A stretch of DNA of 64,000 nt from Crateriforma conspicua (GCF_007752935.1 NZ_CP036319.1:248001-312000); one strand, 5' to 3'; positions 37,259 to 45,370 are shown, counted from the first letter of the stretch. A program made the numbers and translations. The notes: generated by a model not told the origin, from the letters alone.

Positions 37259-37347
37259 GGATAACCATCGGTTGCAACGGAGGCCGCGAGTTACTGTTTT
37301 CAAGTGGTAAGTCGTTCGCGCGGCCCCGCTGAACCGTGCCGTTCGCC
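37259..37347 (+). other. attC of cassette 58
   Basis: R'' GGATAAC, R' GTTCGCC, 89 nt. Confidence 0.93.
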
Positions 37348-37348
37348 G

Positions 37349-37621
37349 ATGAAGCAGATGGATACCGCAACAGTGGAATTTCGCTTCGAACCACGATGGA
37401 AAGAAGAGCTCGTCGTCCATCACGACGGAGGCTCGTTTGTACTCGACTTTCCGATGGGACGCCCAAACGTTTGTCTTCCGACGGAACCCCGATGGCGCAG
37501 CATTGCTCCACCATTGTTGGTGGACCACTGGGCTGAATTGCACCCGCAATTGAAATCATGGTGCGAAACAAACAACTTTCCGCTGACCGTGAATGACAAC
37601 GAGACTGCTTATTGGGACTGA
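37349..37621 (+). CDS. Small hypothetical protein (copy 1)
   Basis: Cassette 59, 90 residues; the ATG lies one base after the R' box, leaving no room for a ribosome binding site within the cassette, so translation may depend on what precedes it, or the ATG three codons on is used. Soluble; ELVVHHDGGSFVLDFPMG and LLVDHWAELHPQLKSWCE. Cassette 77 is an identical copy in a different upstream context. Confidence 0.7.
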   Translation: MKQMDTATVEFRFEPRWKEELVVHHDGGSFVLDFPMGRPNVCLPTEPRWRSIAPPLLVDHWAELHPQLKSWCETNNFPLTVNDNETAYWD

Positions 37622-37682
37622 CGCACAAATGTTCGTCAAAACAGCCATGGGCTGCTGGGCTCGGCAGGCACGTCGAAGATTC

Positions 37683-37773
37683 GGCGAACCATCGCGTGCA
37701 CCCGAGCACGCGAGTCCGGCGGTGTTGGAATTGAGAATCTCTCGCGCGTGCCGGGTGACGCGTGACGTTACCC
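37683..37773 (+). other. attC of cassette 59
   Basis: R'' GGCGAAC, R' GTTACCC, 91 nt. Confidence 0.93.
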
Positions 37774-37783
37774 GACTGAAGTT

Positions 37784-38167
37784 GTGAATTCTGAAAACGC
37801 AAGTCCTTGCCGTGCTGCCCGTGACGCGTCTATTGACGTTCGTGGGCGAGATTTGATGCGCCCAACTCGCCGACTGAAAACGGTTGCTGCATTGGCGTTT
37901 TTCGCTTGCATGGTCGGGTCGGCACTCGGTACGGTTCTGAGCATGATGCGATCATTCGACGCAATTGCATCCGGCACCCAGCCTGTTTCACCAGCTGAAC
38001 TTTCTGACTCCATGAATCGCTCGCTAACTACTGGCATGTTGCTGATTCCGATTGCGCTTGTGGCTGCTGTAGTGTGGTTAATTTGCTGGCGGCGTATGCG
38101 TCAACCGCTTACAATCGGCCTCACTGCAAATCCGATTCGCACCGCGCAAGACCACGACGGCGGGTAA
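37784..38167 (+). CDS. Small membrane protein
   Basis: Cassette 60, 127 residues, GTG start (ATG at 37856 would shorten it to the membrane part). Helices at about 33-54 and 84-103. No family recognised. TAA stop in R''. Confidence 0.65.
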   Translation: MNSENASPCRAARDASIDVRGRDLMRPTRRLKTVAALAFFACMVGSALGTVLSMMRSFDAIASGTQPVSPAELSDSMNRSLTTGMLLIPIALVAAVVWLICWRRMRQPLTIGLTANPIRTAQDHDGG

Positions 38168-38251
38168 CCATCGCATGCAACGGAGCCGGGCTTGCGAGTT
38201 TTCACGAATGGAACACCAACCTTCCCGGCCCGCTGATGCGTGCCGTTACAC
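38162..38251 (+). other. attC of cassette 60
   Basis: R'' GGGTAAC, R' GTTACAC, 90 nt. Confidence 0.93.
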
Positions 38252-38814
38252 GGGGTTGGCTCTGATCGGCATCAGGCTTTGGCTTTCGGGTGCGCGGTCG
38301 GCCGACTTTGATAGTTAATCAAGATCGATTGCGGTGTCATGATTGGCTGTGTCGCGAAACACATTGGTCGTGCTCAGTCTTTCGCCGCTTCGCAACGTTG
38401 ACTGAATGCTGAGACGATCACCACGTACCGACGCATTGAATCGATTGATGCTTCCATCCGCCAAAGTATTTGCGTCGGAACGTCGCGATCTTCAAGCCGG
38501 TTCAAGCGTTGTTGCCGCGGTCGATTTGGTGAATGTGCTACGTTGCCTGATTCGTCATGGATTCAACCGCGGTCTCGGGGCTCCCTACGCCGCCGGCCGC
38601 TGGGTGTCTTCTTTACGTGTCTGGCCGCCGGCTCCGGCAACCCCGATCCCGCCACGCTTTGGCCGACTTCGACAGGAAGAAACTCGATGCTTCAAACCGT
38701 GCGACGTTGCCGGCTTGATTCGATGTGTAACAATGCGTTCAACCGAAGCGGGGTTGAGCCGTCTTGGACGCTTCGCTGACCACGTTTCCACGCCCCCGCT
38801 CGGTTAACGCCGCC
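38245..38814 (+). repeat. Cassette 61: repeated cassette U, mosaic
   Basis: 570 bp. Left part as copies 2 and 48 (PSAKVF, VVAAVDLVNVLRC), right part as copies 11 and 56 (LIRHGFNRGLG, GRWVSSLRVW, LRQEETRCFKP). The switch lies near the shared ctacgttgcc block. + frame 38436-38807. Confidence 0.9.
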
Positions 38815-38821
38815 GTTATCC
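38725..38821 (+). other. attC of cassette 61
   Basis: R'' GTGTAAC, R' GTTATCC, 97 nt. Confidence 0.93.
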
Positions 38822-38832
38822 GACTAAGATTC

Positions 38833-39258
38833 ATGACCAAACGCCCGGCAGCCGCTGACATCCAAGCTCACTTGTGTGAACTTGCCCAAACAATCGCACG
38901 CGATCATTTTTCGTTGACGCTGGACTTCACCCCCGATTCAGTGTGGCACGTTGAAACGATATTGTCCGAGATGCATCTCGCGTACGTCGAATCTGAATCC
39001 GACGAGGGGATGACGGGCGTCGCCCTCGAATTCGCTGCCTACATCGTCACTGTGATTCAACGCGATTTCGGACCTGCAAAATGGGAACGAGACTGCGAAA
39101 GCTTCGGCGAAGATGCATTCCCACTTCATTGGGATGGCGGTAAGATCTACCCGCTCGCATGGTGCATGAAACGTATATTCGACGGTCCCGGCGACGACGT
39201 CTGGACTAAATTCCAATCGCTTGTCGTAAACAAGCGGGTGAATAATGTTGGCGGATAA
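38833..39258 (+). CDS. DUF3806-like protein (copy 1 of 3)
   Basis: Cassette 62, 141 residues, ATG start. Soluble; LEFAAYIVTVIQRDFGPAKW, DAFPLHWDGGKIYPLAWCMK and RIFDGPGDDVWTKFQSLV follow the order of conserved blocks I recall for DUF3806, function unknown. TAA stop in R''. Cassettes 83 and 106 carry the same protein, the only family besides U seen three times. Confidence 0.7.
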   Translation: MTKRPAAADIQAHLCELAQTIARDHFSLTLDFTPDSVWHVETILSEMHLAYVESESDEGMTGVALEFAAYIVTVIQRDFGPAKWERDCESFGEDAFPLHWDGGKIYPLAWCMKRIFDGPGDDVWTKFQSLVVNKRVNNVGG

Positions 39259-39341
39259 CAATTCCGTGCACCGGAGCGGCGTCAGCGTGTTTTCTGATGG
39301 AAAGTTTTGCTCTCGCCGCCCGGTGACGGCGGACGTTACAC
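39253..39341 (+). other. attC of cassette 62
   Basis: R'' GGATAAC, R' GTTACAC, 89 nt. Confidence 0.93.
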
Positions 39342-39904
39342 GGGGTCCGCTCTGATCGGCATCAGGCTTTGACTTTCGGGTGCGCGGTCGGCCGGCGTTG
39401 ATGGTGAATCGAGATCGAATGCGGTGTCATGTTTGCCTGTGTCGCTGAACACATTGGCCGTGCTCGGTCTTTCGCCGATTCGCAATGTTGACTGAACGCA
39501 GAGACGATCACCACGTACCGACGCTTTGAATCGATTGGCAGTTCAAGCCGTGAGTCTGTTTGCGTCGGAACGTCGCGATCTTCAAGCCGGTTCAAGCGTT
39601 GTTGGCGCGGTCGATTTGGTGAATGTGCTACGTTGCTTGACTCGTCTGGAATTCCGCCGCGGTCTCGGGGCACCCTTCGCCGTCGGCCGCTGGATGTCTT
39701 CTTTTCGTGTCTGGCCGCCGGCTTCGGAAACCCCGATCCCGCAACGCTTTGGTCGGCTTCGAACGGAAGAAACACGATGCTTCGAGCCGTGCGACGTTGC
39801 CGGCTTGATTCGATGTGTAACAATGCGTTCAACCGAAGCGGGGTTGAGCCGTCTTAGACGCTTCGCTGACCACGTTTCCAAGCCCCCGCTCGGTTAACGC
39901 GACC
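39335..39904 (+). repeat. Cassette 63: repeated cassette U
   Basis: 570 bp. Same as copy 54. + frame 39526-39897; minus frame 39832-39362 open. Confidence 0.9.
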
Positions 39905-39911
39905 GTTACCC
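39815..39911 (+). other. attC of cassette 63
   Basis: R'' GTGTAAC, R' GTTACCC, 97 nt. Confidence 0.93.
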
Positions 39912-39922
39912 GACTGAAATGT

Positions 39923-40369
39923 ATGCCGCGCACTGAGTCGACAATGCGACCATCATTCGCCGCACTCTGGATTCGATCGCTGACCAAAACGGAACTTCAT
40001 TCACTTGTTGCTGCAGTCAAACTTGGCGATCTCGAGGCAACATCTCGCGCCGTTGAATTTGTTGCTGCGGAGAGTTTTGGCATGTGGCACAATCGCGCTC
40101 GCGCAAAACTCTGTCGCTATTTCAAGAACCATCCACCAACTGACGACCAATCCAAGCGGATGGTCGACGCCATTATTGACCGTCTGATTGACGGGCGGTT
40201 CTCTGAACAATTCAAAGATCAGCTGTCGATGGCGATTCGGTTTTCACCTGCCCGAATGGCCGAGGCGGCAACCGTGGCGTCAGCGTCAGACCGGAACTAT
40301 ATTCGCCGGTACGCGGATTGGGTACGTCAAACGCTCGATTCAACCCCAGCGATCCAAAATGGCGGGTAA
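39923..40369 (+). CDS. Helical hypothetical protein (copy 1)
   Basis: Cassette 64, 148 residues, ATG start (a second ATG at codon 8). Soluble and almost entirely helical, as in HEAT-type adaptors. TAA stop in R''. Cassette 101 differs by a single residue (Ala/Asp in LHSLVxAVKLG). Confidence 0.7.
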   Translation: MPRTESTMRPSFAALWIRSLTKTELHSLVAAVKLGDLEATSRAVEFVAAESFGMWHNRARAKLCRYFKNHPPTDDQSKRMVDAIIDRLIDGRFSEQFKDQLSMAIRFSPARMAEAATVASASDRNYIRRYADWVRQTLDSTPAIQNGG

Positions 40370-40452
40370 CCATGCCGTGCACCGGAGTACGGCATCGCGC
40401 GTTTACATATGGAAAATCAACTCGCCGTACCCGGTGACGGCGGCCGTTATCC
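40364..40452 (+). other. attC of cassette 64
   Basis: R'' GGGTAAC, R' GTTATCC, 89 nt. Confidence 0.93.
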
Positions 40453-40467
40453 GACTGACGATGCTCG

Positions 40468-40851
40468 ATGAGTGATCGACGCAAAAACGTACTCTCGTCG
40501 CTTGCCGTTGTTACCTTGCTCTCGATTCCGCTGGCTGCTTATCTGCTCCTTCAAATCGCATGGTTTGGTCCGGCGCGTGTTTACGCCGATGCTCAAGCAC
40601 GCTGCGAAACCGTTTTCGCCGAAAATGAATGGTCCGGGTACCCTCTCTGGTTCCATTACGACTATCGCGTTCGGTTCGTCTGCCCGGAACTAGACGACAG
40701 CAACGTCGCGCTTCTTTACCCTATAATCCACAGCGTGGACGGCTTACGGTACATCGAACTGTACGCAACATCGCTTACTCCCGATGGCGTTGCTGCCATG
40801 AAAGACGAATTCCCCGATTGCCATTTCACTGTCTACGACCAGTGGTTTTGA
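40468..40851 (+). CDS. Membrane-anchored hypothetical protein
   Basis: Cassette 65, 127 residues, ATG start. One N-terminal helix (about 11-32) and a soluble domain ending YIELYATSLTPDGVAAMKDE, reminiscent of a leucine-rich-repeat cap. Function unknown. Confidence 0.7.
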   Translation: MSDRRKNVLSSLAVVTLLSIPLAAYLLLQIAWFGPARVYADAQARCETVFAENEWSGYPLWFHYDYRVRFVCPELDDSNVALLYPIIHSVDGLRYIELYATSLTPDGVAAMKDEFPDCHFTVYDQWF

Positions 40852-40879
40852 CCGGATACCTTGGCGTTCCCATGCGGGC

Positions 40880-40970
40880 GGATAACCACCGGATGCACAC
40901 GGAGCGGCGGTGGTCAGTTTTCACAAGTGGTTGCCGTTCTCCCGCCGCCCGGTGATCCGTACCGTTATCC
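40880..40970 (+). other. attC of cassette 65
   Basis: R'' GGATAAC, R' GTTATCC, 91 nt. Confidence 0.93.
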
Positions 40971-40991
40971 GACTGAAGTTCGCTCCCGCGT

Positions 40992-41342
40992 ATGACTAAC
41001 CCCTATTCGCCATCCACGATCGACGAGGTCAACGAGTGCGTCCGAACGTTGAAGCCGGGCGTGCTTATTGCTGTCGTCTCTGTCTTTCTCGCGATTGGTG
41101 TCGTACTGACATTTTTAACAATACGCACGATTGCAATGGGACTGAGTACTGGACAACTGAACGAGAACGCGAACGGTCCGACGGTGGTGTTTGTTGAGCC
41201 CTGGATTGCGACGGCTCTCGGGATCGCTTTCGCGTTTGTCGTCGGGACTCTTGGCGCGTACTTAACTTGCGTGGTATTGCGCCGAGTGCCAAAATGTGTA
41301 AACTACACTGCTAACGATGCGTACTCCAATACGGACGGATAA
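40992..41342 (+). CDS. Small membrane protein with TNPYSPS N-terminus
   Basis: Cassette 66, 116 residues, ATG start. MTNPYSPSTID, then helices at about 24-46 and 70-93. TAA stop in R''. One of the NPYxP group. Confidence 0.75.
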   Translation: MTNPYSPSTIDEVNECVRTLKPGVLIAVVSVFLAIGVVLTFLTIRTIAMGLSTGQLNENANGPTVVFVEPWIATALGIAFAFVVGTLGAYLTCVVLRRVPKCVNYTANDAYSNTDG

Positions 41343-41428
41343 CCATCGCGTGAACCGGAGAACGCGAGCTAAGCGATTTGGCCGTTAGAAACTTTTCCGC
41401 GCGTTCCCGGTTACGCGTAACGTTCGTC
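41337..41428 (+). other. attC of cassette 66
   Basis: R'' GGATAAC, R' GTTCGTC, 92 nt. Confidence 0.93.
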
Positions 41429-41495
41429 GACAACGGATAGCCGCATGGATCGGTTGGGCTCTATTCGCATTTTGAATCTTTTTATTGAGCCGTAG

Positions 41496-41912
41496 ATGCG
41501 ACCTGAATGTGCATTCTTCCTTCTTGCTGCCGCGAGCATGCTTGGCTGTTCCCGTGGGCACGATGTCCGGCCTGCTCAGACTGATGTGTTACTTCGCGTG
41601 TGCCAAGCCGCGTCGCTAGATTTCTACGAGGAACGCGGAACTCACCCACAATCGTTGCGCGATCTGCAGGAATTTGTTGCGCAAACAGATTGGGCGCGGC
41701 CAGAGTTGCTCACGCCACATTCATACGAGTACGGCACTCGAATGTTGCTTAGTGGTGTCGATGCCTGGGATCGCCCAATTGAGTTGAGGCAACTAAGCGG
41801 ACTTGGGCGCCCGTTGGCTTGGGCCAGTGCAGGCGAGGATGGAGAGTTCGGTACGCGTGACGATCGCGAGTACGTGATTATGGGGACATATGTAAGTGAT
41901 AGCGACGAGTGA
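41496..41912 (+). CDS. Lipoprotein with GspG-like C-terminus
   Basis: Cassette 67, 138 residues, ATG start. Signal peptide with lipobox LGC (Cys18). The mature part has FYEERGTHPQSLRDLQEFV and DAWDRPIEL followed by SAGEDGEFGTRDD, the calcium-loop pattern at the C-terminus of type II secretion major pseudopilins. The pilin-type leader is replaced by a lipobox, so it is probably a lipid-anchored relative rather than a pseudopilin. Confidence 0.8.
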   Translation: MRPECAFFLLAAASMLGCSRGHDVRPAQTDVLLRVCQAASLDFYEERGTHPQSLRDLQEFVAQTDWARPELLTPHSYEYGTRMLLSGVDAWDRPIELRQLSGLGRPLAWASAGEDGEFGTRDDREYVIMGTYVSDSDE

Positions 41913-41972
41913 CACTGGCAATGTGTTAGAATCTGTACTTTTGGGTTCGGGCCATTTACATTCCGAACCAAC

Positions 41973-42065
41973 GACGAACCATGTGATGCAACGGAGGACG
42001 GGTGGTCCGTTTTCTCGTCTGCTTGCAAGTCGTTCGCCCGTCCCCGCTGATCACTACCGTTCGTC
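41973..42065 (+). other. attC of cassette 67
   Basis: R'' GACGAAC, R' GTTCGTC, 93 nt. Confidence 0.93.
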
Positions 42066-42086
42066 GGACTAAGATTTCGCTTCAAC

Positions 42087-42485
42087 ATGGAACAAAGTCC
42101 ACTCAGACTCATCAAGCGTTGCGCCGAGTACGTGTCGATTGACGACATCAACTCGATGCGCAAAGGCTTGCGTGGCATCTACGTGCTCTACGACAACGAC
42201 GACGTTGTCTATGTCGGCATGACAACGGGTGGGCGTGGCGGGATTCGCGCACGTCTCAAACGCCACCGCGCCAAGAAAGCCAATCTTTGGACTCACTGCT
42301 CTGTATTTGAGGTTTGGGACAATATTCGTGACGAAGAGATCGCTGAACTGGAGGGTCTATTTCGGCACATCTACCGCCACGACTCGGTTGCAAATAAACT
42401 GAATGCGCAACGCGGATTCAAACTCATGCGTGCGGTCACAGACAACGACATTGCAAACTGGGCGACTGGTGACGACGACGCCTGA
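42087..42485 (+). CDS. GIY-YIG nuclease-like protein
   Basis: Cassette 68, 132 residues, ATG start. GIYVLY (30-35) and VVYVGMT (40-46) form the two-strand GIY-YIG core. IRARLKRH (53-60) supplies the helix with the catalytic Arg, and ELEGLFRHIY has the likely metal-binding Glu89. The domain fills nearly the whole protein, with no DNA-binding extension, as in stand-alone GIY-YIG proteins of mobile elements and defence loci. DNA cleavage is inferred, not shown. Confidence 0.85.
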   Translation: MEQSPLRLIKRCAEYVSIDDINSMRKGLRGIYVLYDNDDVVYVGMTTGGRGGIRARLKRHRAKKANLWTHCSVFEVWDNIRDEEIAELEGLFRHIYRHDSVANKLNAQRGFKLMRAVTDNDIANWATGDDDA

Positions 42486-42508
42486 CGAATTTGCGATGCA
42501 CAGTTGCC

Positions 42509-42598
42509 GACGAACCATGCGATGCAACGGAGCCGGACTTGCAAGATTTCACGAATGGAAGATCAACCTTTCCGGCCCGCTGATCGCCGCCGTTCGCC
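42509..42598 (+). other. attC of cassette 68
   Basis: R'' GACGAAC, R' GTTCGCC, 90 nt. Confidence 0.93.
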
Positions 42599-42612
42599 CA
42601 ACAAGGATAGCT

Positions 42613-43296
42613 TTGTCTGACGATCCGAATCCAAACGACGCTGTGCCCGGCTCTGACGCCCCAGCCGCAGATGATGACGCCGATTCAACTTTCGGCACCG
42701 TCGCACAGAAATACGAGCGTCTACACGACAAACTCGACAAAACCGCTCGGTCGCGGTTTATCGCTGCTCGTCGATTCGAGCTGCACGAAACCCTATCGCT
42801 CTATACCGTGGTTTTGATGTCGTGTGCTGTGATCGCACTTACTCTCTTCGATTCTTTGGACATGCTTCCACAAGAAGCTGAGAAGTTCTCATCCTTCCTT
42901 CAGGTCTTTTGTGCGGTCGGCGTACTCGTATATTCCGTGATCCTCAGTAAAAGTGACTTTGCTCTCCAGTCTTATCGACACCATGAATGTGCGATGGCTT
43001 TGAACAAGATCCGCAGCACGGTTTACAAGCACACGATAGAAGAGCCCAAAACCGACCAGTACAACCGGGCCGCTGAAGAATACGCGAAGGTTCTCGATCG
43101 GTTTGACAACCACTTGAACCTCGACTTTCGCGTAATGCAGATGCAGACTCCAATGTACCGGAAGGAATACGGCGTAAATTGGTGGTTTATGCTCAAGGTC
43201 CGTGCCGAGTTTGTGCTCGTCTATTGGCACTACTTGCTTTTCTCACTGCTGGCCGTCGTTGGGCCAATCGCCGTTTATCTCCAGAACTCAGAGTGA
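42613..43296 (+). CDS. SLATT-domain membrane effector-like protein
   Basis: Cassette 69, 227 residues, TTG start chosen as the first start inside the cassette. An acidic N-terminus is followed by RSRFIAARRFELHETLSLY (47-64), two helices (about 61-80 and 94-112), then YRHHECAMALNKIRSTVY and a KVLDRFDNHLNLDFR block; a third helix lies near 200-222. The RFxAxxR / two helices / H-x-C-A order is that of SLATT domains, proposed pore-forming effectors paired with nucleotide-signal or SLOG sensors in antiphage systems. Here it stands alone in its cassette. Confidence 0.78.
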   Translation: MSDDPNPNDAVPGSDAPAADDDADSTFGTVAQKYERLHDKLDKTARSRFIAARRFELHETLSLYTVVLMSCAVIALTLFDSLDMLPQEAEKFSSFLQVFCAVGVLVYSVILSKSDFALQSYRHHECAMALNKIRSTVYKHTIEEPKTDQYNRAAEEYAKVLDRFDNHLNLDFRVMQMQTPMYRKEYGVNWWFMLKVRAEFVLVYWHYLLFSLLAVVGPIAVYLQNSE

Positions 43297-43297
43297 G

Positions 43298-43386
43298 GGC
43301 GAACCATGCCGTGCACCGGAGCGGCGTCAGCGCGTTTTTTGATGGTTAGTTTTCCTCCCGCCGCCCGGTGACGGCGGTCGTTATCC
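43298..43386 (+). other. attC of cassette 69
   Basis: R'' GGCGAAC, R' GTTATCC, 89 nt. Confidence 0.93.
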
Positions 43387-43440
43387 GACTAAAATGCATT
43401 TCACCGCACCCAATCACTACACGAACAAAGAGGCACAAGC

Positions 43441-43743
43441 GTGGGATGGATGATCGGCGTTGGTCTGCTGCTTCTCGCGCTCGCATCTCTGTCTGTCATT
43501 TCAGCATTGATATCTGCGATACGTTTCGTTTCTCGCGATGATCATACTCCGCTGATCGCTTACACTGTTCCCGCGCTGGCGGCGATCGTTGGTTCTCTAT
43601 GCTTTCTGATCGTTCGCTTCGCATGGCTGCCGCCGATTCTGTACGACGTGATCGGCGTCGTTTGCCTCGGCTTACTGTTGTTGGCTGTCGCCATCGGTCT
43701 GTATCCGTACCGGACTATCACGCATGACTCAGATTGCGGATAA
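43441..43743 (+). CDS. Small membrane protein
   Basis: Cassette 70, 100 residues, GTG start. Three helices (about 3-26, 41-60, 66-88). TAA stop in R''. No family recognised. Confidence 0.65.
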   Translation: MGWMIGVGLLLLALASLSVISALISAIRFVSRDDHTPLIAYTVPALAAIVGSLCFLIVRFAWLPPILYDVIGVVCLGLLLLAVAIGLYPYRTITHDSDCG

Positions 43744-43828
43744 CCATCGGTTGCAACGGAGCCGGGCTTGCAAGCGTTTTGGAAATGGACAGTCAACTCT
43801 CCCGGCCCGCTGAACCGTACCGTTACGC
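43738..43828 (+). other. attC of cassette 70
   Basis: R'' GGATAAC, R' GTTACGC, 91 nt. Confidence 0.93.
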
Positions 43829-44391
43829 GGGGTTGGCTCTGATCGGCATCAAGCTTTGATTTTCGGATGCGCGGTCGGCCGGCTTTGATGGTGAATCAAG
43901 ATCGAATGCGGTGTCATGATTGGCTGTGTCGCGAAGCACATTGGTCGTGCTCGGTCTTTCGCCGATTCGAAATGTTGACTGAACGCAGAGACGATCACCA
44001 CGCACCGACGCGTTGAATCAACTGATACTTCAAGCCGGAAAAGTGTTTGCGTCGGAACGTCGCGATCTTCAAGCCGCTTCAACCGTTGGTTGCGCGGTCG
44101 ATGTCGTGAACGTCCTACGTTGCCTGGCCTGTCCTGAATTCCACCGCGGTCTCGGGGCACCCTACGCCGCCGGCCGCTGGATGTCTTCTTTCCGTGTCTG
44201 GCCGTCGGCTCCGGCAACCCCGATCCCGCAACGCTTTGTTCGACATCACAATGAAGAAACTCGATGCTTCAAGCCGTGCGACGTTGCCGGCTTGATTCGA
44301 TGTGTAACAATGCGTTCAACCGAAGCGGGGTTAAGCCGTCTTGGACGCTTCGCTGACCACGTTTCCACGCCCCCGCTCGGTTAACGCGACC
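43822..44391 (+). repeat. Cassette 71: repeated cassette U
   Basis: 570 bp. Near-identical to copies 6 and 41, but begins GTTACGC where all others begin GTTACAC, so its start no longer matches its own R''. + frame 44013-44384. Confidence 0.9.
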
Positions 44392-44398
44392 GTTCCTG
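44302..44398 (+). other. attC of cassette 71
   Basis: R'' GTGTAAC, R' GTTCCTG, 97 nt. Confidence 0.93.
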
Positions 44399-44402
44399 AT
44401 AC

Positions 44403-44834
44403 CTAAGGAAGCATGTCCGCTACTTTTTCCAGCAAGACAACTCGTGGTGCGATCGCCGTTCTTGCAGCCGTCCTGAATTCGCTGATCGCACCTGTGGCTG
44501 GACCAATGAGCACAACCACCAGAAACAAAAACGCGAAGACCGACGCCGGGGGTGTCTCACCCTTCAGTCCATTCTCGCTCATGTCAAACTTCCACGCGTA
44601 CCGAAGCAGCTTGACCGCAGGAACCGCCAGTGCGACCAGGAGGACTCCCCACAAGCAACCGTTGATGACGCTTCCCCAAAACGTCCACGCCAGAAACTCC
44701 TGAGCGACAAGTGGCGTTTGCTCAAGAACAAAATTGCCAGCGACGTCCGCCGAGGATTCGACGGCGTCTAGGTACGCCGAAATTCGTTCTTGCATTTCAA
44801 CACTGAAGGTTTCAGTTGGTACTTCGGTATCCAT
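44403..44834 (-). CDS. Reverse-oriented membrane protein
   Basis: Cassette 72, 143 residues on the minus strand, ATG start near the attC and TAG stop near the cassette start. Soluble N-terminus (1-45), helices at about 49-78 and 99-118, and a C-terminal tail. No + strand frame in the cassette looks like a protein. Opposed to the array, it needs its own promoter. Family not recognised. Confidence 0.7.
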   Translation of the reverse strand: MDTEVPTETFSVEMQERISAYLDAVESSADVAGNFVLEQTPLVAQEFLAWTFWGSVINGCLWGVLLVALAVPAVKLLRYAWKFDMSENGLKGETPPASVFAFLFLVVVLIGPATGAISEFRTAARTAIAPRVVLLEKVADMLP

Positions 44835-44850
44835 GTTTCAACTATCGGAT

Positions 44851-44940
44851 CAGGAACAAAGCAATGCAACGGAGCGGCGTGCATCGCGTTTTCTAAAATC
44901 GGCGTCCACTCACGCCGCCCGCTGATTGCCGGCGTTATGC
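44851..44940 (+). other. attC of cassette 72
   Basis: R'' CAGGAAC, R' GTTATGC, 90 nt. Cassette start GTTCCTGAT matches ATCAGGAAC over nine bases. Confidence 0.94.
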
Positions 44941-44965
44941 GTGCAAAATAAATGGAGAATCACTT

Positions 44966-45370
44966 ATGAAACCCCCGAAGCTCAAACTTGCCACATGGGC
45001 TGATTACGCCGATGTTGTCAACCAACGCATGACTATTCTTCGTGCGTACTCCTACGCGGATGTCCAGTCACTTCCATGTGAATACCACTGTCTTGCGGCA
45101 ATTCAAATCGAGACTGACGACCTTCAACCGCCGATGACCCTCCTTCTTCAACTGATAGACTACGAAGGCACACATGCGGCAACGGCTGAGATTCCCGTGA
45201 CTCCGCACAGGACACTAACGGACCTATGTGTTGCTCAACTGGTTGCTGAGTTCCATTTTGAAATGTCGAAACATGACTACACATTGAAAATCTCCAACAA
45301 AGAAAATGGTGTTTTAATTGGTGAACTTTCCTTGCCAGTGGTGACCGCTGACATGAGAAAGAACGCATAA
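44966..45370 (+). CDS. Hypothetical protein
   Basis: Cassette 73, 134 residues, ATG start with tggaga upstream. Soluble, beta-rich (MTLLLQLIDYEGTHAATAEI, YTLKISNKENGVLIGELSLP). TAA stop in R''. Family not recognised. Confidence 0.7.
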   Translation: MKPPKLKLATWADYADVVNQRMTILRAYSYADVQSLPCEYHCLAAIQIETDDLQPPMTLLLQLIDYEGTHAATAEIPVTPHRTLTDLCVAQLVAEFHFEMSKHDYTLKISNKENGVLIGELSLPVVTADMRKNA

